A stretch of DNA of 64,000 nt from JALYNX01 sp963724825 (GCA_963724825.1 CAVRWT010000001.1:124001-188000), one strand, 5' to 3'; positions 1-8,593 are shown, counted from the stretch's first letter. Numbers and translations are program-made. Notes: generated by a model from the letters alone, not told the origin.

Positions 1-1154
1 GCGCCCATCTCCACCGGGTCGGTGCCGTAGGCCTCTCGAAAACCGGCCCTCCAGGCGTCGGCGGCTTGGCTTCCTACGTCGATGACCGACCCATGTCCGG
101 CTTCCTCGTGGAGAAACTCAACCGTTGATCCCCAGGGGGCGTTATTGGTGAGGTGCTCCTTCAACGCGGCGAGCGCGGCGACCGTGTCCTGTTGTGGGTT
201 GACTCGCAAGCTGACTTTTGCCCGACTCACCGGCACCAGCTGGTTGATCGCTTCACTGACCGGTGGGGCATCCAGCGCCAGCACCGAAACTGAAGGGCGG
301 GTCCAGACACGAGAGGCGATTGAGCCGGTCCCGATCTCGCTCACCCCGTCGACGACTCCGATGAGTGCCCGCGCCCTCTCCTCAGGAATGCTGGGACCGT
401 CGGGCTCCTCGCTGACAAGGCCCGGAATTGCCACGTTCCCGGCGTCGTCGTGAAGAGTCGCCAGCAGCCGTGCCATGGCGGTCAGGGCATCCGGGAACAC
501 GCCTCCATACTCACCGGAGTGGACAGCAGCTTTGAGGGTTCTCAATTCGATCGTGGTCGCGACGATGCCGCGCAATGAGGTGAGGAAGGCTGGAACATCC
601 ACTTCCCACATCCCGCCATCACCGATCACGATCACGTCCGGCTTCAGAAGGTCGGAGTACTTCTCGAGGATGCCCTCGAGACTGGCGGACCCTGCCTCCT
701 CCTCGCCCTCGAAGAAGATCTGCACCCCAACCGGTAGCTGTCCGGCGAAGGCGGCGACGGCGCCGAGGTGCATGACAACACCTGACTTGTCGTCAGCCGA
801 GCCTCGACCGTAGAGACGCCCGTTCTGCTCGACGGGAGCAAAGGGATCATTCCGCCACTCGCTGACCGGACCGCTGGGTTGGACGTCATAGTGGGCATAT
901 AGAAGGACTGTGGGCGCGCCATCCGGTGCGGGCATTTCGCCGAACACCGCAGGGTTGCCATCTTCCACCTCGAGGAGTTGGGAGTTCTGGAAGCCAGATT
1001 CCTCGAGGATGGCGACGATCCTCTTGGCGGCGTCTCGAACGTGTTCCTGGTCGTGTCCCGGTGCGCTGACCGTGGGAAGGCGGACCAGGTCGGCAAGCAT
1101 CTCTTTGAGACGTGGCATGTCGGCGGCGACGGCCGCCCGTAGGTCATCGTTCAT
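1..1154 (-). CDS. M20-family metallopeptidase (dipeptidase-like), C-terminus cut by window edge
   Basis: The reverse strand reads 384 codons from the ATG at 1154 to the window edge with no stop. M20 signatures are visible: LLYAHYDVQP near residues 84-93 (metal ligand H88, general-base partner D90), GRGSADDKSG with bridging Asp near 121, and FFEGEEEAGS with the catalytic/metal Glu pair near 151-152. These families are di-zinc exopeptidases cleaving dipeptides or short peptides in the cytoplasm. Low similarity outside the motifs prevents a choice between dipeptidase and carboxypeptidase subfamilies. It is divergent from the M50 gene. A TAGCCT box 6 nt before the ATG suggests leaderless transcription. 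Confidence 0.9.
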   Translation of the reverse strand, partial: MNDDLRAAVAADMPRLKEMLADLVRLPTVSAPGHDQEHVRDAAKRIVAILEESGFQNSQLLEVEDGNPAVFGEMPAPDGAPTVLLYAHYDVQPSGPVSEWRNDPFAPVEQNGRLYGRGSADDKSGVVMHLGAVAAFAGQLPVGVQIFFEGEEEAGSASLEGILEKYSDLLKPDVIVIGDGGMWEVDVPAFLTSLRGIVATTIELRTLKAAVHSGEYGGVFPDALTAMARLLATLHDDAGNVAIPGLVSEEPDGPSIPEERARALIGVVDGVSEIGTGSIASRVWTRPSVSVLALDAPPVSEAINQLVPVSRAKVSLRVNPQQDTVAALAALKEHLTNNAPWGSTVEFLHEEAGHGSVIDVGSQAADAWRAGFREAYGTDPVEMG

Positions 1155-1160
1155 GGGCCG

Positions 1161-1166
1161 AGGCTA
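1161..1166 (-). promoter_or_regulatory. -10 box of a probable leaderless promoter (M20 peptidase)
   Basis: TAGCCT on the reverse strand is followed by six bases (CGGCCC) and then the ATG, so transcription would start at or next to the start codon. No Shine-Dalgarno sequence is present. The same spacing recurs at several other genes in the window. Confidence 0.5.
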
Positions 1167-1175
1167 ACGGCCCCG

Positions 1176-1925
1176 TTGGGCAGCAGGTCCGTGGTGGGCC
1201 AATATGGGCATGTGCTTTCGTTCCGATTGCTCGGGATCCCGGTCACCGTTAGGCCGTCGTTCCTTCTGGTGGCCGCTCTGCTCGGCCTCCAGACAGGCAG
1301 CGTCGAGCTGATCTTTGCCTGGATCGCCGTGGTCTTCGTCTCGATCCTCCTCCACGAGATGGGGCACGCCCTCACGGCCCGCAGCTTCGGCTCCGACGTT
1401 GAGATCGAGCTGAACACCCTTGGCGGCCTGACCTCATGGACTCTTCCTGAGGTTGACTTCGGGCCGGGAAAGCGGGCCACTGTGGCCGCTGCTGGTTCAC
1501 TGGTTGGTGTCGTCTTCGGCGGACTGGTTTGGCTGGTGGCGTCGGCAACCGGCCCTTTCTATGGGGTGACCGGCTTCATCGTCAGCAACCTCATCTACGT
1601 CAACCTGTTCTGGGGCCTGCTCAACTGGCTCCCGATCAGGCCGCTCGACGGCGGCCATCTCTTCACCTCGCTCTTGGAGAAGATCGCACCAAAGCGTGGC
1701 GAGGTCATCGCAAATGTGGTCTTCATGGCAACCGCGGCCGCCGGGTTGGCGGCGGCCCTCTACTTCCGGCTCACGTTCGTTGCCCTCCTCGCCGGCTACC
1801 TGCTGTTTGCCGAGCTGACCAGAGGGCGCGCCCGGCAACCTCAGGTTCCGATCCCGCCGATGAGCTTCGATCGCCCTCCTTCCGACCCGGAGCCAGAGCC
1901 CAAGCCCGAAGAGGTTGACGGCTAG
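1176..1925 (+). CDS. M50-family (site-2 protease-like) intramembrane zinc metalloprotease
   Basis: 249 residues from TTG 1176; GTG 1191, 1194 or 1212 are in-frame alternatives, and GTG 1212 would place the first helix (FRLLGIPVTVRPSFLLVAAL) at the N-terminus. The HExxH motif is LLHEMGH (H60, E61, H64) inside a membrane helix, and the third ligand lies in NWLPIRPLDGGH (D158). Several hydrophobic segments make it polytopic. This is the compact SpoIVFB/Rip3-like type without an obvious PDZ domain; the C-terminal 35 residues are Pro/Glu rich and cytosolic-looking. The substrate cannot be read from sequence. The acyl-CoA dehydrogenase gene follows directly. Confidence 0.88.
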   Translation: MGSRSVVGQYGHVLSFRLLGIPVTVRPSFLLVAALLGLQTGSVELIFAWIAVVFVSILLHEMGHALTARSFGSDVEIELNTLGGLTSWTLPEVDFGPGKRATVAAAGSLVGVVFGGLVWLVASATGPFYGVTGFIVSNLIYVNLFWGLLNWLPIRPLDGGHLFTSLLEKIAPKRGEVIANVVFMATAAAGLAAALYFRLTFVALLAGYLLFAELTRGRARQPQVPIPPMSFDRPPSDPEPEPKPEEVDG

Positions 1926-1938
1926 GTTCGGTGCCCCG

Positions 1939-3162
1939 ATGGACTTCTCCCACTCGCAAAAGGTTCAGGAGCTACAAGCCCTCCTCGGCGACTTCATGGA
2001 CCATCACGTCTATCCCGCAGAGGCGCGGTATCGGGAGCAGATGGCAGCTGCGGGCGATCCCCATCACCATCCCGAGGTAATCGAGGCCCTGAAGCAAGAA
2101 GCCCGAAGCCGGGGACTGTGGAATCTGTTTCTCCCCGACCCCGACCTGGGAAAAGGGCTCTCCAACCTCGAATATGCCCCGTTGGCAGAGATCACCGGTC
2201 GCAGCCCCCAGATCGCCCCCGAGTCGATCAATTGCTCGGCGCCGGACACCGGGAACATGGAGGTGCTGCACATGTTCGGCACCGAAGAGCAGAAGGAGGC
2301 CTGGCTCGAACCGCTGCTGGAAGGCGAGATCCGATCCTGTTTCTCGATGACCGAGCCCGATGTGGCCAGCTCCGATGCGACCAACATCCGAACCCGCATC
2401 GAGCCCGATGGTGATGAACTCGTGATAACGGGTCGCAAGTGGTTCAGCTCGGGCGCGGCCTCTCCGCGTTGCAAGTTCTCGATCGTGATGGGAGTCACCG
2501 ATCCAGACGCCGACTCCTATCGGCGCCAGTCGATGGTGATCGTCCCGCTCGACACGCCCGGGGTGACCATCGCGCGAGAGCCGACCCTGTTTGGCTATCA
2601 GGATCGGGGCGGCCACCCCGAGATCCTCTTTGATCAGGTCCGAGTTCCGGCATCCAACCTGCTCGGCGAGCGGGGTGGGGGATTCGCAATCGCCCAGGCC
2701 CGTCTCGGCCCCGGCCGCATCCACCACTGCATGAGGGCGGTTGGCGCCGCTGAGCGCTGTCTCGACCTGATGGTCGATCGAGCCGAGTCTCGAACCGCCT
2801 TCGGCAAGCCTCTCGCCGAGCAGGGTGTGATCCAGGAGTGGGTCGCCGAAGCCCGAATCCGGATCGAGCAGGCCCGTCTGCTCGTCCTCAAGACTGCCTG
2901 GATGATCGACACCGTGGGGGCGAAGGCCGCCCGTACCGAGATCGCCGCCATCAAGGTCGTCGCCCCGTCGGTCCTGACTTATGTCGCCGACCGGGCCATC
3001 CAGCTGTTTGGCGCGGCAGGCTTCACCGAGGACTTCCCGATCGCCGGCCTGTACACGATGGGGCGTTGGCTGCAGATCGCGGATGGACCCGACGAGGTGC
3101 ACCGTCGGTCGGTGGCCAGAGCCGAGCTGGGTCGCGCCAGGAGCGGGCCCGAACCGAAATAG
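1939..3162 (+). CDS. Acyl-CoA dehydrogenase (ACAD10/11-like)
   Basis: 407 residues from ATG 1939; an in-frame TTG at 1915 would overlap the upstream gene but adds no conserved sequence. The FAD/substrate signature CFSMTEPDVASSDATNI is present near residue 138, with the middle beta-domain motif GRKWFSSGA and the C-terminal helical domain ending in DGPDEVHRRSVAR. The length and the DEVH motif fit the FadE-type dehydrogenases that oxidise acyl-CoA to trans-2-enoyl-CoA with electron transfer to ETF. There are no beta-oxidation partners nearby, so chain length and pathway are unknown. Confidence 0.92.
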   Translation: MDFSHSQKVQELQALLGDFMDHHVYPAEARYREQMAAAGDPHHHPEVIEALKQEARSRGLWNLFLPDPDLGKGLSNLEYAPLAEITGRSPQIAPESINCSAPDTGNMEVLHMFGTEEQKEAWLEPLLEGEIRSCFSMTEPDVASSDATNIRTRIEPDGDELVITGRKWFSSGAASPRCKFSIVMGVTDPDADSYRRQSMVIVPLDTPGVTIAREPTLFGYQDRGGHPEILFDQVRVPASNLLGERGGGFAIAQARLGPGRIHHCMRAVGAAERCLDLMVDRAESRTAFGKPLAEQGVIQEWVAEARIRIEQARLLVLKTAWMIDTVGAKAARTEIAAIKVVAPSVLTYVADRAIQLFGAAGFTEDFPIAGLYTMGRWLQIADGPDEVHRRSVARAELGRARSGPEPK

Positions 3163-3167
3163 GGCTT

Positions 3168-3196
3168 TTGGAGCCGTCGGTATTACACCGTAAGGT
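3168..3196 (+). promoter_or_regulatory. Candidate promoter of whiB
   Basis: TTGGAG (3168-3173), a 17-base spacer and TAAGGT (3191-3196) lie in the gap after the acyl-CoA dehydrogenase stop and would give a leader of roughly 80-90 nt before whiB. Recognised by pattern only. Confidence 0.35.
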
Positions 3197-3279
3197 TCGG
3201 ATGGTCGTGGGAAGTGTCATCCGCCCCTGGTTTGGGAACGAATAGGGCGGACAAAGCGTTGACGCGATTCAGCAAAGAG

Positions 3280-3555
3280 ATGGATCTACCAATGTTCGAT
3301 GTGAAGTTCTCTCCCTGGAGGGAAGGAGCCGCCTGTATCGACGTTGTCGATGAGGTGAACTTCTTCCCCGACCCGGAGGACCTCGTCGGGATTGCCCGGG
3401 CCAAGGCAGTTTGCGCCGGCTGCCCGGTGGCTGACGAGTGTCTCACCTGGTCGATCGAGACCAATCAAAGCGAAGGCATCTGGGGTGGTCACACCCCGAA
3501 GGAGCGACGCTCGGTGCGCCGCCGCTGGCTCGAGGAAATCGAGAAAGCGTCCTAA
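3280..3555 (+). CDS. WhiB-family iron-sulfur transcriptional regulator
   Basis: 91 residues from ATG 3280; ATG 3292 (MFDVKFSPW) is an equally plausible start. Four cysteines in WhiB spacing are present (C19, C45, C48, C54: CAGCPVADEC), with the GIWGG turn at 66-70 and a basic tail (TPKERRSVRRRW). In this family the cysteines hold a [4Fe-4S] cluster and the protein works with the sigma-A region 4 to control transcription. The WTSIETNQ-like region is conserved, but the subclass (WhiB1/WhiB2/WhmD-like) cannot be fixed. WhiB proteins are essentially restricted to Actinomycetota and their phages, which supports the taxonomic call. Confidence 0.95.
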   Translation: MDLPMFDVKFSPWREGAACIDVVDEVNFFPDPEDLVGIARAKAVCAGCPVADECLTWSIETNQSEGIWGGHTPKERRSVRRRWLEEIEKAS

Positions 3556-3571
3556 CTAGCGGCCGACAGCT

Positions 3572-3700
3572 TGGCTGCGGCGACTGTTGGCCGAGACGGC
3601 GAAGCCCTCAGCCGGCCGAATCGTTGGTCGAGCCTGTCAGGGTTTGGTCTCGTGCCGCAGTCTCGGCCAAACAGACGCCGGTCCGGCGCACTGCTACCGC
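3572..3700 (-). repeat. Covarying 3' hairpin element, copy E
   Basis: Read on the reverse strand it begins GCGGTAGC (3700-3693), carries the family core GACCGGCGTCTGTTTGGCCG, and closes with an 11-bp perfect inner helix (GTCTCGGCCAA at 3660-3670 against TTGGCCGAGAC at 3587-3597). The outer helix is the least regular of the five copies. It starts 12 nt after the stop of the AstE-like gene, in the same orientation, and fills the convergent gap with whiB. Confidence 0.75.
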
Positions 3701-3712
3701 TCCCGATCCTGG

Positions 3713-4783
3713 CTATCTGCGGCGCTCCGCAGGCTCGTCCACATACGGCCCTTGTTGGGAGGCGATGTGGACCAGGGCATCCCCTGAGTTCACCAGCGGG
3801 CGAAGGGTGCGCGCCACCACATAGCCACTCGATACCGCGGTGGCCGTCGCCGGCCGTGTCGAGAAGGCGTCGGAGATGGTCGCCACCACCTGTCCCTTCT
3901 TCACCTCTTCGCCAAGCTCGACGGTGATGTTGGCCAACCCGCCACGACGGGCGCGGACCCATCTGGTCCGCCGCATGACTCTGGTGGTCCCCACCCGGGG
4001 AAGCTTGACGTCGACCATCCGCAGCGATCTCAAGGTGCGCATCACCCCGATCACCCCGGCCTCGATGGCGTCAGTGTCGAAGCGGTGGGCTTCACCCGCT
4101 TCGTAGACCAGCACCGTCGCGCCCAGCTCGGTAGCGGCTTGCCGGAGGGACCCGTCACGGACTCGAGCATGGATGATGAACGGGGCCCCGAAGGCCCGAG
4201 CCAGATGGAGCGTCGCCGCATGGTGGGTGTCGGCACGGATCTGAGGGATGTTGATCCGATGGTTGGAAGCAGTGTGCAGGTCGATTCCGATCGAGCACTG
4301 GCTGACCACCTCCTGCATGAACAGGTGGGCCAGCCGTGAGGCGGTCGAGCCTCTTGGCGATCCGGGGAAGGCGCGATTCAGATCCCGTCGATCCGGGAGG
4401 TACCGCGATTCGATGATGAACCCGAGGGGGTTGACGATGGGAACGGCAATCACCGCACCGCGCAAGGTCTTGGCGTCGAGAAGCCTCATCACCTTGCGCA
4501 CGATCTCGACCCCGTTCAGCTCGTCCCCGTGGATGGCGCCCGAGAGCCAGACATGCGGCCCGGGCCTTCGCCCATTGATGACTGCTACCGGCAACACCTC
4601 CTGAGCACCGGTCGGGACCTTGGCGAAGGGGAGATCGATCCGCCCCCTTCTTCCCGGCGCCACGACCTGCCCACCAACGGTGATCGGGTCGTTGCGTATC
4701 TCAGGCCCGCGAGCGACCACGCGGTGGTTCCATTCCGGCGTTGTTTTCGATGAACTCGATGATCTCGCCGGCGACGTCGACAC
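3713..4783 (-). CDS. Succinylglutamate desuccinylase/aspartoacylase-family zinc hydrolase
   Basis: 356 residues. Zinc ligands are visible: GAIHGDELNG (H85, E88) and IDLHTAS (H170). The substrate-binding signature RDLNRAFPG is near 133-141 and the catalytic Glu is probably in LVYEAGEAHRF. The C-terminal third is a biotinyl-lipoyl-like beta domain (GEEVKKGQVVATI), usual for the AstE/AspA-like M14 subgroup. The chosen ATG overlaps the rimK 3' end by 83 bases; a GTG near 4722 is an alternative. Overlap with rimK implies translational coupling. In the family the enzyme removes N-acyl groups from amino acids; the link to RimK suggests a role in peptide-tail or glutamate-ligation chemistry (inference). 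Confidence 0.88.
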   Translation of the reverse strand: MSTSPARSSSSSKTTPEWNHRVVARGPEIRNDPITVGGQVVAPGRRGRIDLPFAKVPTGAQEVLPVAVINGRRPGPHVWLSGAIHGDELNGVEIVRKVMRLLDAKTLRGAVIAVPIVNPLGFIIESRYLPDRRDLNRAFPGSPRGSTASRLAHLFMQEVVSQCSIGIDLHTASNHRINIPQIRADTHHAATLHLARAFGAPFIIHARVRDGSLRQAATELGATVLVYEAGEAHRFDTDAIEAGVIGVMRTLRSLRMVDVKLPRVGTTRVMRRTRWVRARRGGLANITVELGEEVKKGQVVATISDAFSTRPATATAVSSGYVVARTLRPLVNSGDALVHIASQQGPYVDEPAERRR

Positions 4784-5603
4784 CGCTCGCCCCTTCGATA
4801 CCTTCCAGTCCTGGAGACGAGTTGACCTCGATTACCAACGGCCCCTCGGACGACTGGATCAGGTCAACGCCAGCCACGTTCAGCTCCATCGTCTTGGCGG
4901 CTCGGATCGCCATTGACCGCTCGATAGGGCTCAACTTGATCGCCTCAGCGGTGCCTCCCCGGTGGAGGTTGCTGCGGAACTCTCCGGGTGGCGCCTGGCG
5001 CTTCATGGCGGCGACCACCCTGCCCCCGACGACGAACGCCCTGATGTCGGCACCGCCTGCTTCCTTGATGAACTCCTGGACCAGGATGTTGGCGTCGAGT
5101 TGCCGGAAGGCCCCGATCACCGACTCTGCGGCTTTGGTGGTCTCTGCGAGCACCACGCCGAGGCCCTGAGTGCCCTCGAGGAGCTTGACCACCACCGGTG
5201 GGCCGCCGGCAACCTTGAGCAGCCCGCCAATGTCCTGGGTTGCATGAGCGAACCCGGTCGTGGGCAGGCCTACCCCTGCCCGCGACAACAACTGGAGAGA
5301 CCGGAGCTTGTCGCGCGATCGGCTTATCGCCTGGGACTCGTTTACGGAGTAGATGCCCGCCATCTCGAACTGGCGAACTACGGCTGCCCCGTAATAGGTA
5401 TAGGTGGCGCCGATTCGGGGGACGATCGCTTCCGGATTGAGCGTCTCCCCGCGATAGAGGACCTTGGGACGGCGTGCGGTGATGTCCATGTAGCAGCGGA
5501 GGTAGTCGACGATGCTGACCTCGTGTCCGCGCTCGATGGCGGCCTCACGGAGCCGGGCAGTCGAATAGAGGCTTGCTCTTCGGGAGAGGATGGCGATCTT
5601 CAC
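4701..5603 (-). CDS. rimK: RimK-type ATP-grasp alpha-L-glutamate ligase
   Basis: 300 residues starting MKIAILSRR, the typical RimK opening. ATP-grasp elements appear in order: SRSRDKLRSLQLL, PVVVKLLEGTQGLGV (phosphate-binding loop), QEFIKEAGGADIRAFVVGG, FRSNLHRGG, and the metal-binding end LVIEVNSSPGLEGIE. The length matches Escherichia coli RimK. RimK adds glutamates to the C-terminus of ribosomal protein S6 or makes poly-alpha-glutamate. It overlaps the gene upstream (RimB-like) by four bases and the AstE-like gene downstream, so the three are almost certainly one transcript. Confidence 0.95.
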   Translation of the reverse strand: MKIAILSRRASLYSTARLREAAIERGHEVSIVDYLRCYMDITARRPKVLYRGETLNPEAIVPRIGATYTYYGAAVVRQFEMAGIYSVNESQAISRSRDKLRSLQLLSRAGVGLPTTGFAHATQDIGGLLKVAGGPPVVVKLLEGTQGLGVVLAETTKAAESVIGAFRQLDANILVQEFIKEAGGADIRAFVVGGRVVAAMKRQAPPGEFRSNLHRGGTAEAIKLSPIERSMAIRAAKTMELNVAGVDLIQSSEGPLVIEVNSSPGLEGIEGASGVDVAGEIIEFIENNAGMEPPRGRSRA

Positions 5604-6049
5604 GCGGTCTCCTCGTTGCGTACGGGGCGGGGGCCCAGGTAACTCTTGCCGGGGTCTACCACAAACCGGCCTCTCAGGGTGCGCCGGCCGAGGAGCATTC
5701 TGAAACCCATCTCGTCCCTTCCAGTCAGGTTGATCAGGGCCTCGATCGGCTGGCCGGCGATGACGAGCGTCGAGGCGATAACGGGCCTGAGCTCGGTGCG
5801 GCCACCGGGGTTGCGGACGGCGGTGTCTTTCACGACTTCAGCCTCGCACTCAATCGACGGCCGCTTCGATCGTTGACGGGGATGGACCTCGAACCGGACA
5901 TAGGGACGCCCGTCCTTTTCGAAGCGTTCCAGGCGGAAGGCGTGGAGCGACGAGGTTACAGCGCCGGTGTCCACCTTCGCCTTGACGACGAAGACACCGA
6001 GGTCTGGCAATTGGACCCATTCCCTCCAGCCGATCACGGGGCGTTTCAC
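5600..6049 (-). CDS. RimB-like retropepsin-fold protein (ATP-dependent zinc protease family)
   Basis: 149 residues. The aspartyl-protease-like motif AKVDTGAVTSSLHA sits at 24-37 (D27 T28 G29), followed by a second beta half ending LGRRTLRGRFVVDPGKSYL. This matches the family often annotated as ATP-dependent zinc protease, known as RimB where it partners RimK. In Pseudomonas RimB modulates RimK-driven glutamation. ATGA overlaps join it to rimK (downstream) and to the YibE/F gene (upstream). Confidence 0.88.
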   Translation of the reverse strand: MKRPVIGWREWVQLPDLGVFVVKAKVDTGAVTSSLHAFRLERFEKDGRPYVRFEVHPRQRSKRPSIECEAEVVKDTAVRNPGGRTELRPVIASTLVIAGQPIEALINLTGRDEMGFRMLLGRRTLRGRFVVDPGKSYLGPRPVRNEETA

Positions 6050-7209
6050 GGCGTGGACTCCACAGCCTGTCGCGACGCCAACCAGGTGGTGATGGGCACC
6101 GAGGCGACCAGACCGATCGACCCTACGAGGGTCCTGACGATCTCCACGGCCACCACTTCAGAGCTGGCGATCGAGGCAAATGGCTGCTGTGACAGGCTCA
6201 ACAAGATCAGAAGTGGCATCGCGGCTCCGGCATAGGCGAGAAGCAGCGTATTGACGGTGGAAGCAATGTGGTCCCGGCCAACTCTCAGCCCGGACGCGAA
6301 AAGGTCGCCACTCTCGAGTGAGGGGTTGGCCTGGCGCACCTCCCACACGGCGGAAGCCTGAGTGACAGTCACATCGTCGAGGGCGCCGATTGCTCCAAGA
6401 ACGATCCCCGCCAGGAGGAGGCCGGAGATGTCGAAGCCGGGTATCAGGAGCAGGTAGTACGACTCCTCGCCCGCCAGCCCGGTGAACTGGGCCAGCTCCA
6501 ACACTGCCCAGGAGAGGAATGTGGTCAGGGCCAGCGCAGCGAAGGCACCAACTGCCGCAACGTGAGTGAGGGGTGTGTAGCCGTGTGCCAGGTAGAGAGC
6601 GACGAGGATGATGGCGCTTCCGCCCACGGCGGCCACCAGGACGGCGTCCTCTCCGGCAATGATCGCCGGGACGATGAAGCCGAGTAGGACGAGAAGACTG
6701 ATTCCGAGCCCGAGAAGAGCGGCCAGGCCTCGCATCCGGCCCAAGCCGACCACCGCGGCGGCGAAGAGCAGAGCCACCGCGCCGAGAAGCAGTGTCCGGT
6801 CGCGGTCCGCGTAGTTGTAGAGATTCGTCCCATCCCCGGCGTCGACCACCGACAGGAAGACCTCATCCCCGACTTCGAGCTGAGGCTGAGCCGATCCGTC
6901 ATCAGGGAAGGCCTGGGTGTGGAGCACGGTTCCTTGGGCGTCTGAGAACTCGACGATCGAACAATCGACGCCCGGGAAGTCGGGACACTCAGCGGTCTCA
7001 ACGGCGGACACCGTCGCCGGGACGACGTCGTCCGCAAAACCAAAATCGCTGAGGTCGATGTCCGGGGCACTCGGCGGATAGAGGGCGACTAGCCCGACCA
7101 CAACTCCAACCGCGATCACCGCCACCACGCCGGCGAGCCCGCGAGGCCGGGGGAGGCGACGCCGATCGGGGCCGACTAGACGATCGAAGTCAGACGGTTC
7201 ATCGGGCAC
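6046..7209 (-). CDS. YibE/F-like polytopic membrane protein
   Basis: 387 residues from GTG 7209. One N-terminal transmembrane helix (near 24-44) precedes an extracytoplasmic beta domain (GDEVFLSVVDAGDG) and the family signature NLYNYADRDRTLLLG, then about seven further hydrophobic segments with GAIGALDDVTVTQASAV. This fits the YibE/F family, whose function is not established. The start is supported by a TACGAT box 6 nt upstream. It is the first gene of a four-gene cluster with rimB-like, rimK and the AstE-like gene; a functional tie is inferred only from coupling. Confidence 0.88.
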   Translation of the reverse strand: MPDEPSDFDRLVGPDRRRLPRPRGLAGVVAVIAVGVVVGLVALYPPSAPDIDLSDFGFADDVVPATVSAVETAECPDFPGVDCSIVEFSDAQGTVLHTQAFPDDGSAQPQLEVGDEVFLSVVDAGDGTNLYNYADRDRTLLLGAVALLFAAAVVGLGRMRGLAALLGLGISLLVLLGFIVPAIIAGEDAVLVAAVGGSAIILVALYLAHGYTPLTHVAAVGAFAALALTTFLSWAVLELAQFTGLAGEESYYLLLIPGFDISGLLLAGIVLGAIGALDDVTVTQASAVWEVRQANPSLESGDLFASGLRVGRDHIASTVNTLLLAYAGAAMPLLILLSLSQQPFASIASSEVVAVEIVRTLVGSIGLVASVPITTWLASRQAVESTP

Positions 7210-7215
7210 GGTCTG

Positions 7216-7221
7216 ATCGTA
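7216..7221 (-). promoter_or_regulatory. -10 box of a probable leaderless promoter (yibE/F-rimB-rimK cluster)
   Basis: TACGAT on the reverse strand, then six bases, then the GTG start at 7209. No Shine-Dalgarno sequence. It would drive the four-gene overlapping cluster. Confidence 0.5.
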
Positions 7222-7242
7222 GGGAGACAGTGCTCCCGGTGA

Positions 7243-8514
7243 TCATCCGAGATCGGTGAGCAGCAGATCGTCGAGGGTCTCTCTTCGAACCACGACGCGG
7301 GCGTTGCCGTCGGAGGCAAACAACACCGCGGGTCGAAGGATCTTGTTGTAGTTCGACCCCATCGAATGCCCGTAGGCGCCGGTCACCGGGGTTGCGATGA
7401 AATCACCAACTCCCAATCCTTCGGGAACCCATCCGTCGGCCACCAGGACATCACCTGACTCGCAGTGCTTTCCGACGAGACGGATCGGCGACTGCCTGTC
7501 ATCGTTCACCCTGGCCGGCACGAATGTCTCATAGCCGGATCCGTAGAGGATCGGGCGCGGGTTGTCGCTCATTCCGCCATCGACTGCCACGTAGGTGCGA
7601 ATGCCCGGCAGGTCCTTGATGGTGCCGACCGTGTAGAGCGTGACTGCTGCTTGCGCCACGATCGCCCTTCCCGGCTCGGCGAACAGCTTCGAAGTGACCC
7701 CGAGCGCGGCGGCAGCTCCCTTGATGGCTTCCGCCCACTCGGTGATGGTCGGGGCGATCTCGCCTTCGACATATGCCACGCCGAGACCACCGCCAATCGA
7801 GAGTTCCGGAAGGTCGAGGTCGCGAGCGAAACCGGCGACGACGCCGATGGCTTCGGCAAACGACTCGACCCGAAACACCTGGGACCCAATGTGGGCGTGG
7901 ATGCCAACGAGGTCGACCGCGGTCGATCCCATGGCCTCGGCGACGGCGCGAGTTGCTGCCCCTGACGAGACCGTGAACCCGAACTTGGAGTCGTCCTGGC
8001 CGGTCGACACGAAATCATGGGTGTGGGCTTCCACGCCTGGGGTGACTCGAAGCAGGATCCGGGGAGGGTTTCGACCCGATTCGTGGAGGGATTGCAAGCG
8101 GTCCAGCTCATCGAAGCTGTCCACCACGATTCGGCCGACTCCGGCCTCGAGGGCCCGGCGCAACTCGTTGCGCGATTTGTTGTTGCCGTGGAAGACGAGG
8201 CGATCCGCGGGCACCCCTGCCTCGAGACAGACATGGAGCTCTCCCGCCGTGGAGACGTCTATCGCCATGCCCTCTTCGTGGGCGAGTCGGGCCATGGCTC
8301 GACACAGGAAAGCCTTGGATGCATAGACCGCCCCTGAGCCGAAGGCGGCCACGGCCTCCCGACAACGGTTCCGGATGTGGGCCTCGTCGTAGACAAAGAG
8401 GGGAGTCCCGTGCTCAACGGCGAGTTGGACGAGGTCACACCCCCCGATCATGAGGTGACCGTTCTCATCGACTCCTGCCGTGTCGGGCAGAAGGTCCCAG
8501 GAGAGTGCACTCAT
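7243..8514 (-). CDS. lysA: Diaminopimelate decarboxylase
   Basis: 423 residues. This PLP-dependent fold-III decarboxylase makes L-lysine from meso-diaminopimelate, the last step of lysine synthesis. Visible motifs: the PLP lysine in YASKAFLC (K67), HAHIGSQ, the glycine-rich phosphate site LSIGGGLGV, the substrate-contact EPGRAIV, and the cross-subunit catalytic Cys in HCESGDVL. Length and order match LysA. It stands alone, divergent from a lipoprotein gene. A TAGGAT box 7 nt before the ATG suggests a leaderless mRNA. Confidence 0.97.
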   Translation of the reverse strand: MSALSWDLLPDTAGVDENGHLMIGGCDLVQLAVEHGTPLFVYDEAHIRNRCREAVAAFGSGAVYASKAFLCRAMARLAHEEGMAIDVSTAGELHVCLEAGVPADRLVFHGNNKSRNELRRALEAGVGRIVVDSFDELDRLQSLHESGRNPPRILLRVTPGVEAHTHDFVSTGQDDSKFGFTVSSGAATRAVAEAMGSTAVDLVGIHAHIGSQVFRVESFAEAIGVVAGFARDLDLPELSIGGGLGVAYVEGEIAPTITEWAEAIKGAAAALGVTSKLFAEPGRAIVAQAAVTLYTVGTIKDLPGIRTYVAVDGGMSDNPRPILYGSGYETFVPARVNDDRQSPIRLVGKHCESGDVLVADGWVPEGLGVGDFIATPVTGAYGHSMGSNYNKILRPAVLFASDGNARVVVRRETLDDLLLTDLG

Positions 8515-8521
8515 CGCAGGG

Positions 8522-8527
8522 ATCCTA
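8522..8527 (-). promoter_or_regulatory. -10 box of a probable leaderless promoter (lysA)
   Basis: TAGGAT on the reverse strand, followed by seven bases and the lysA ATG. A weak -35-like CTGACA lies about 21 nt further upstream, longer than the usual spacing. Confidence 0.5.
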
Positions 8528-8593
8528 TGAAGACCCGGTTCGCGCTTTTGTCAGGCTCGGGAACGGAGATGGGCCTACGGGCGTCAAAACGGT

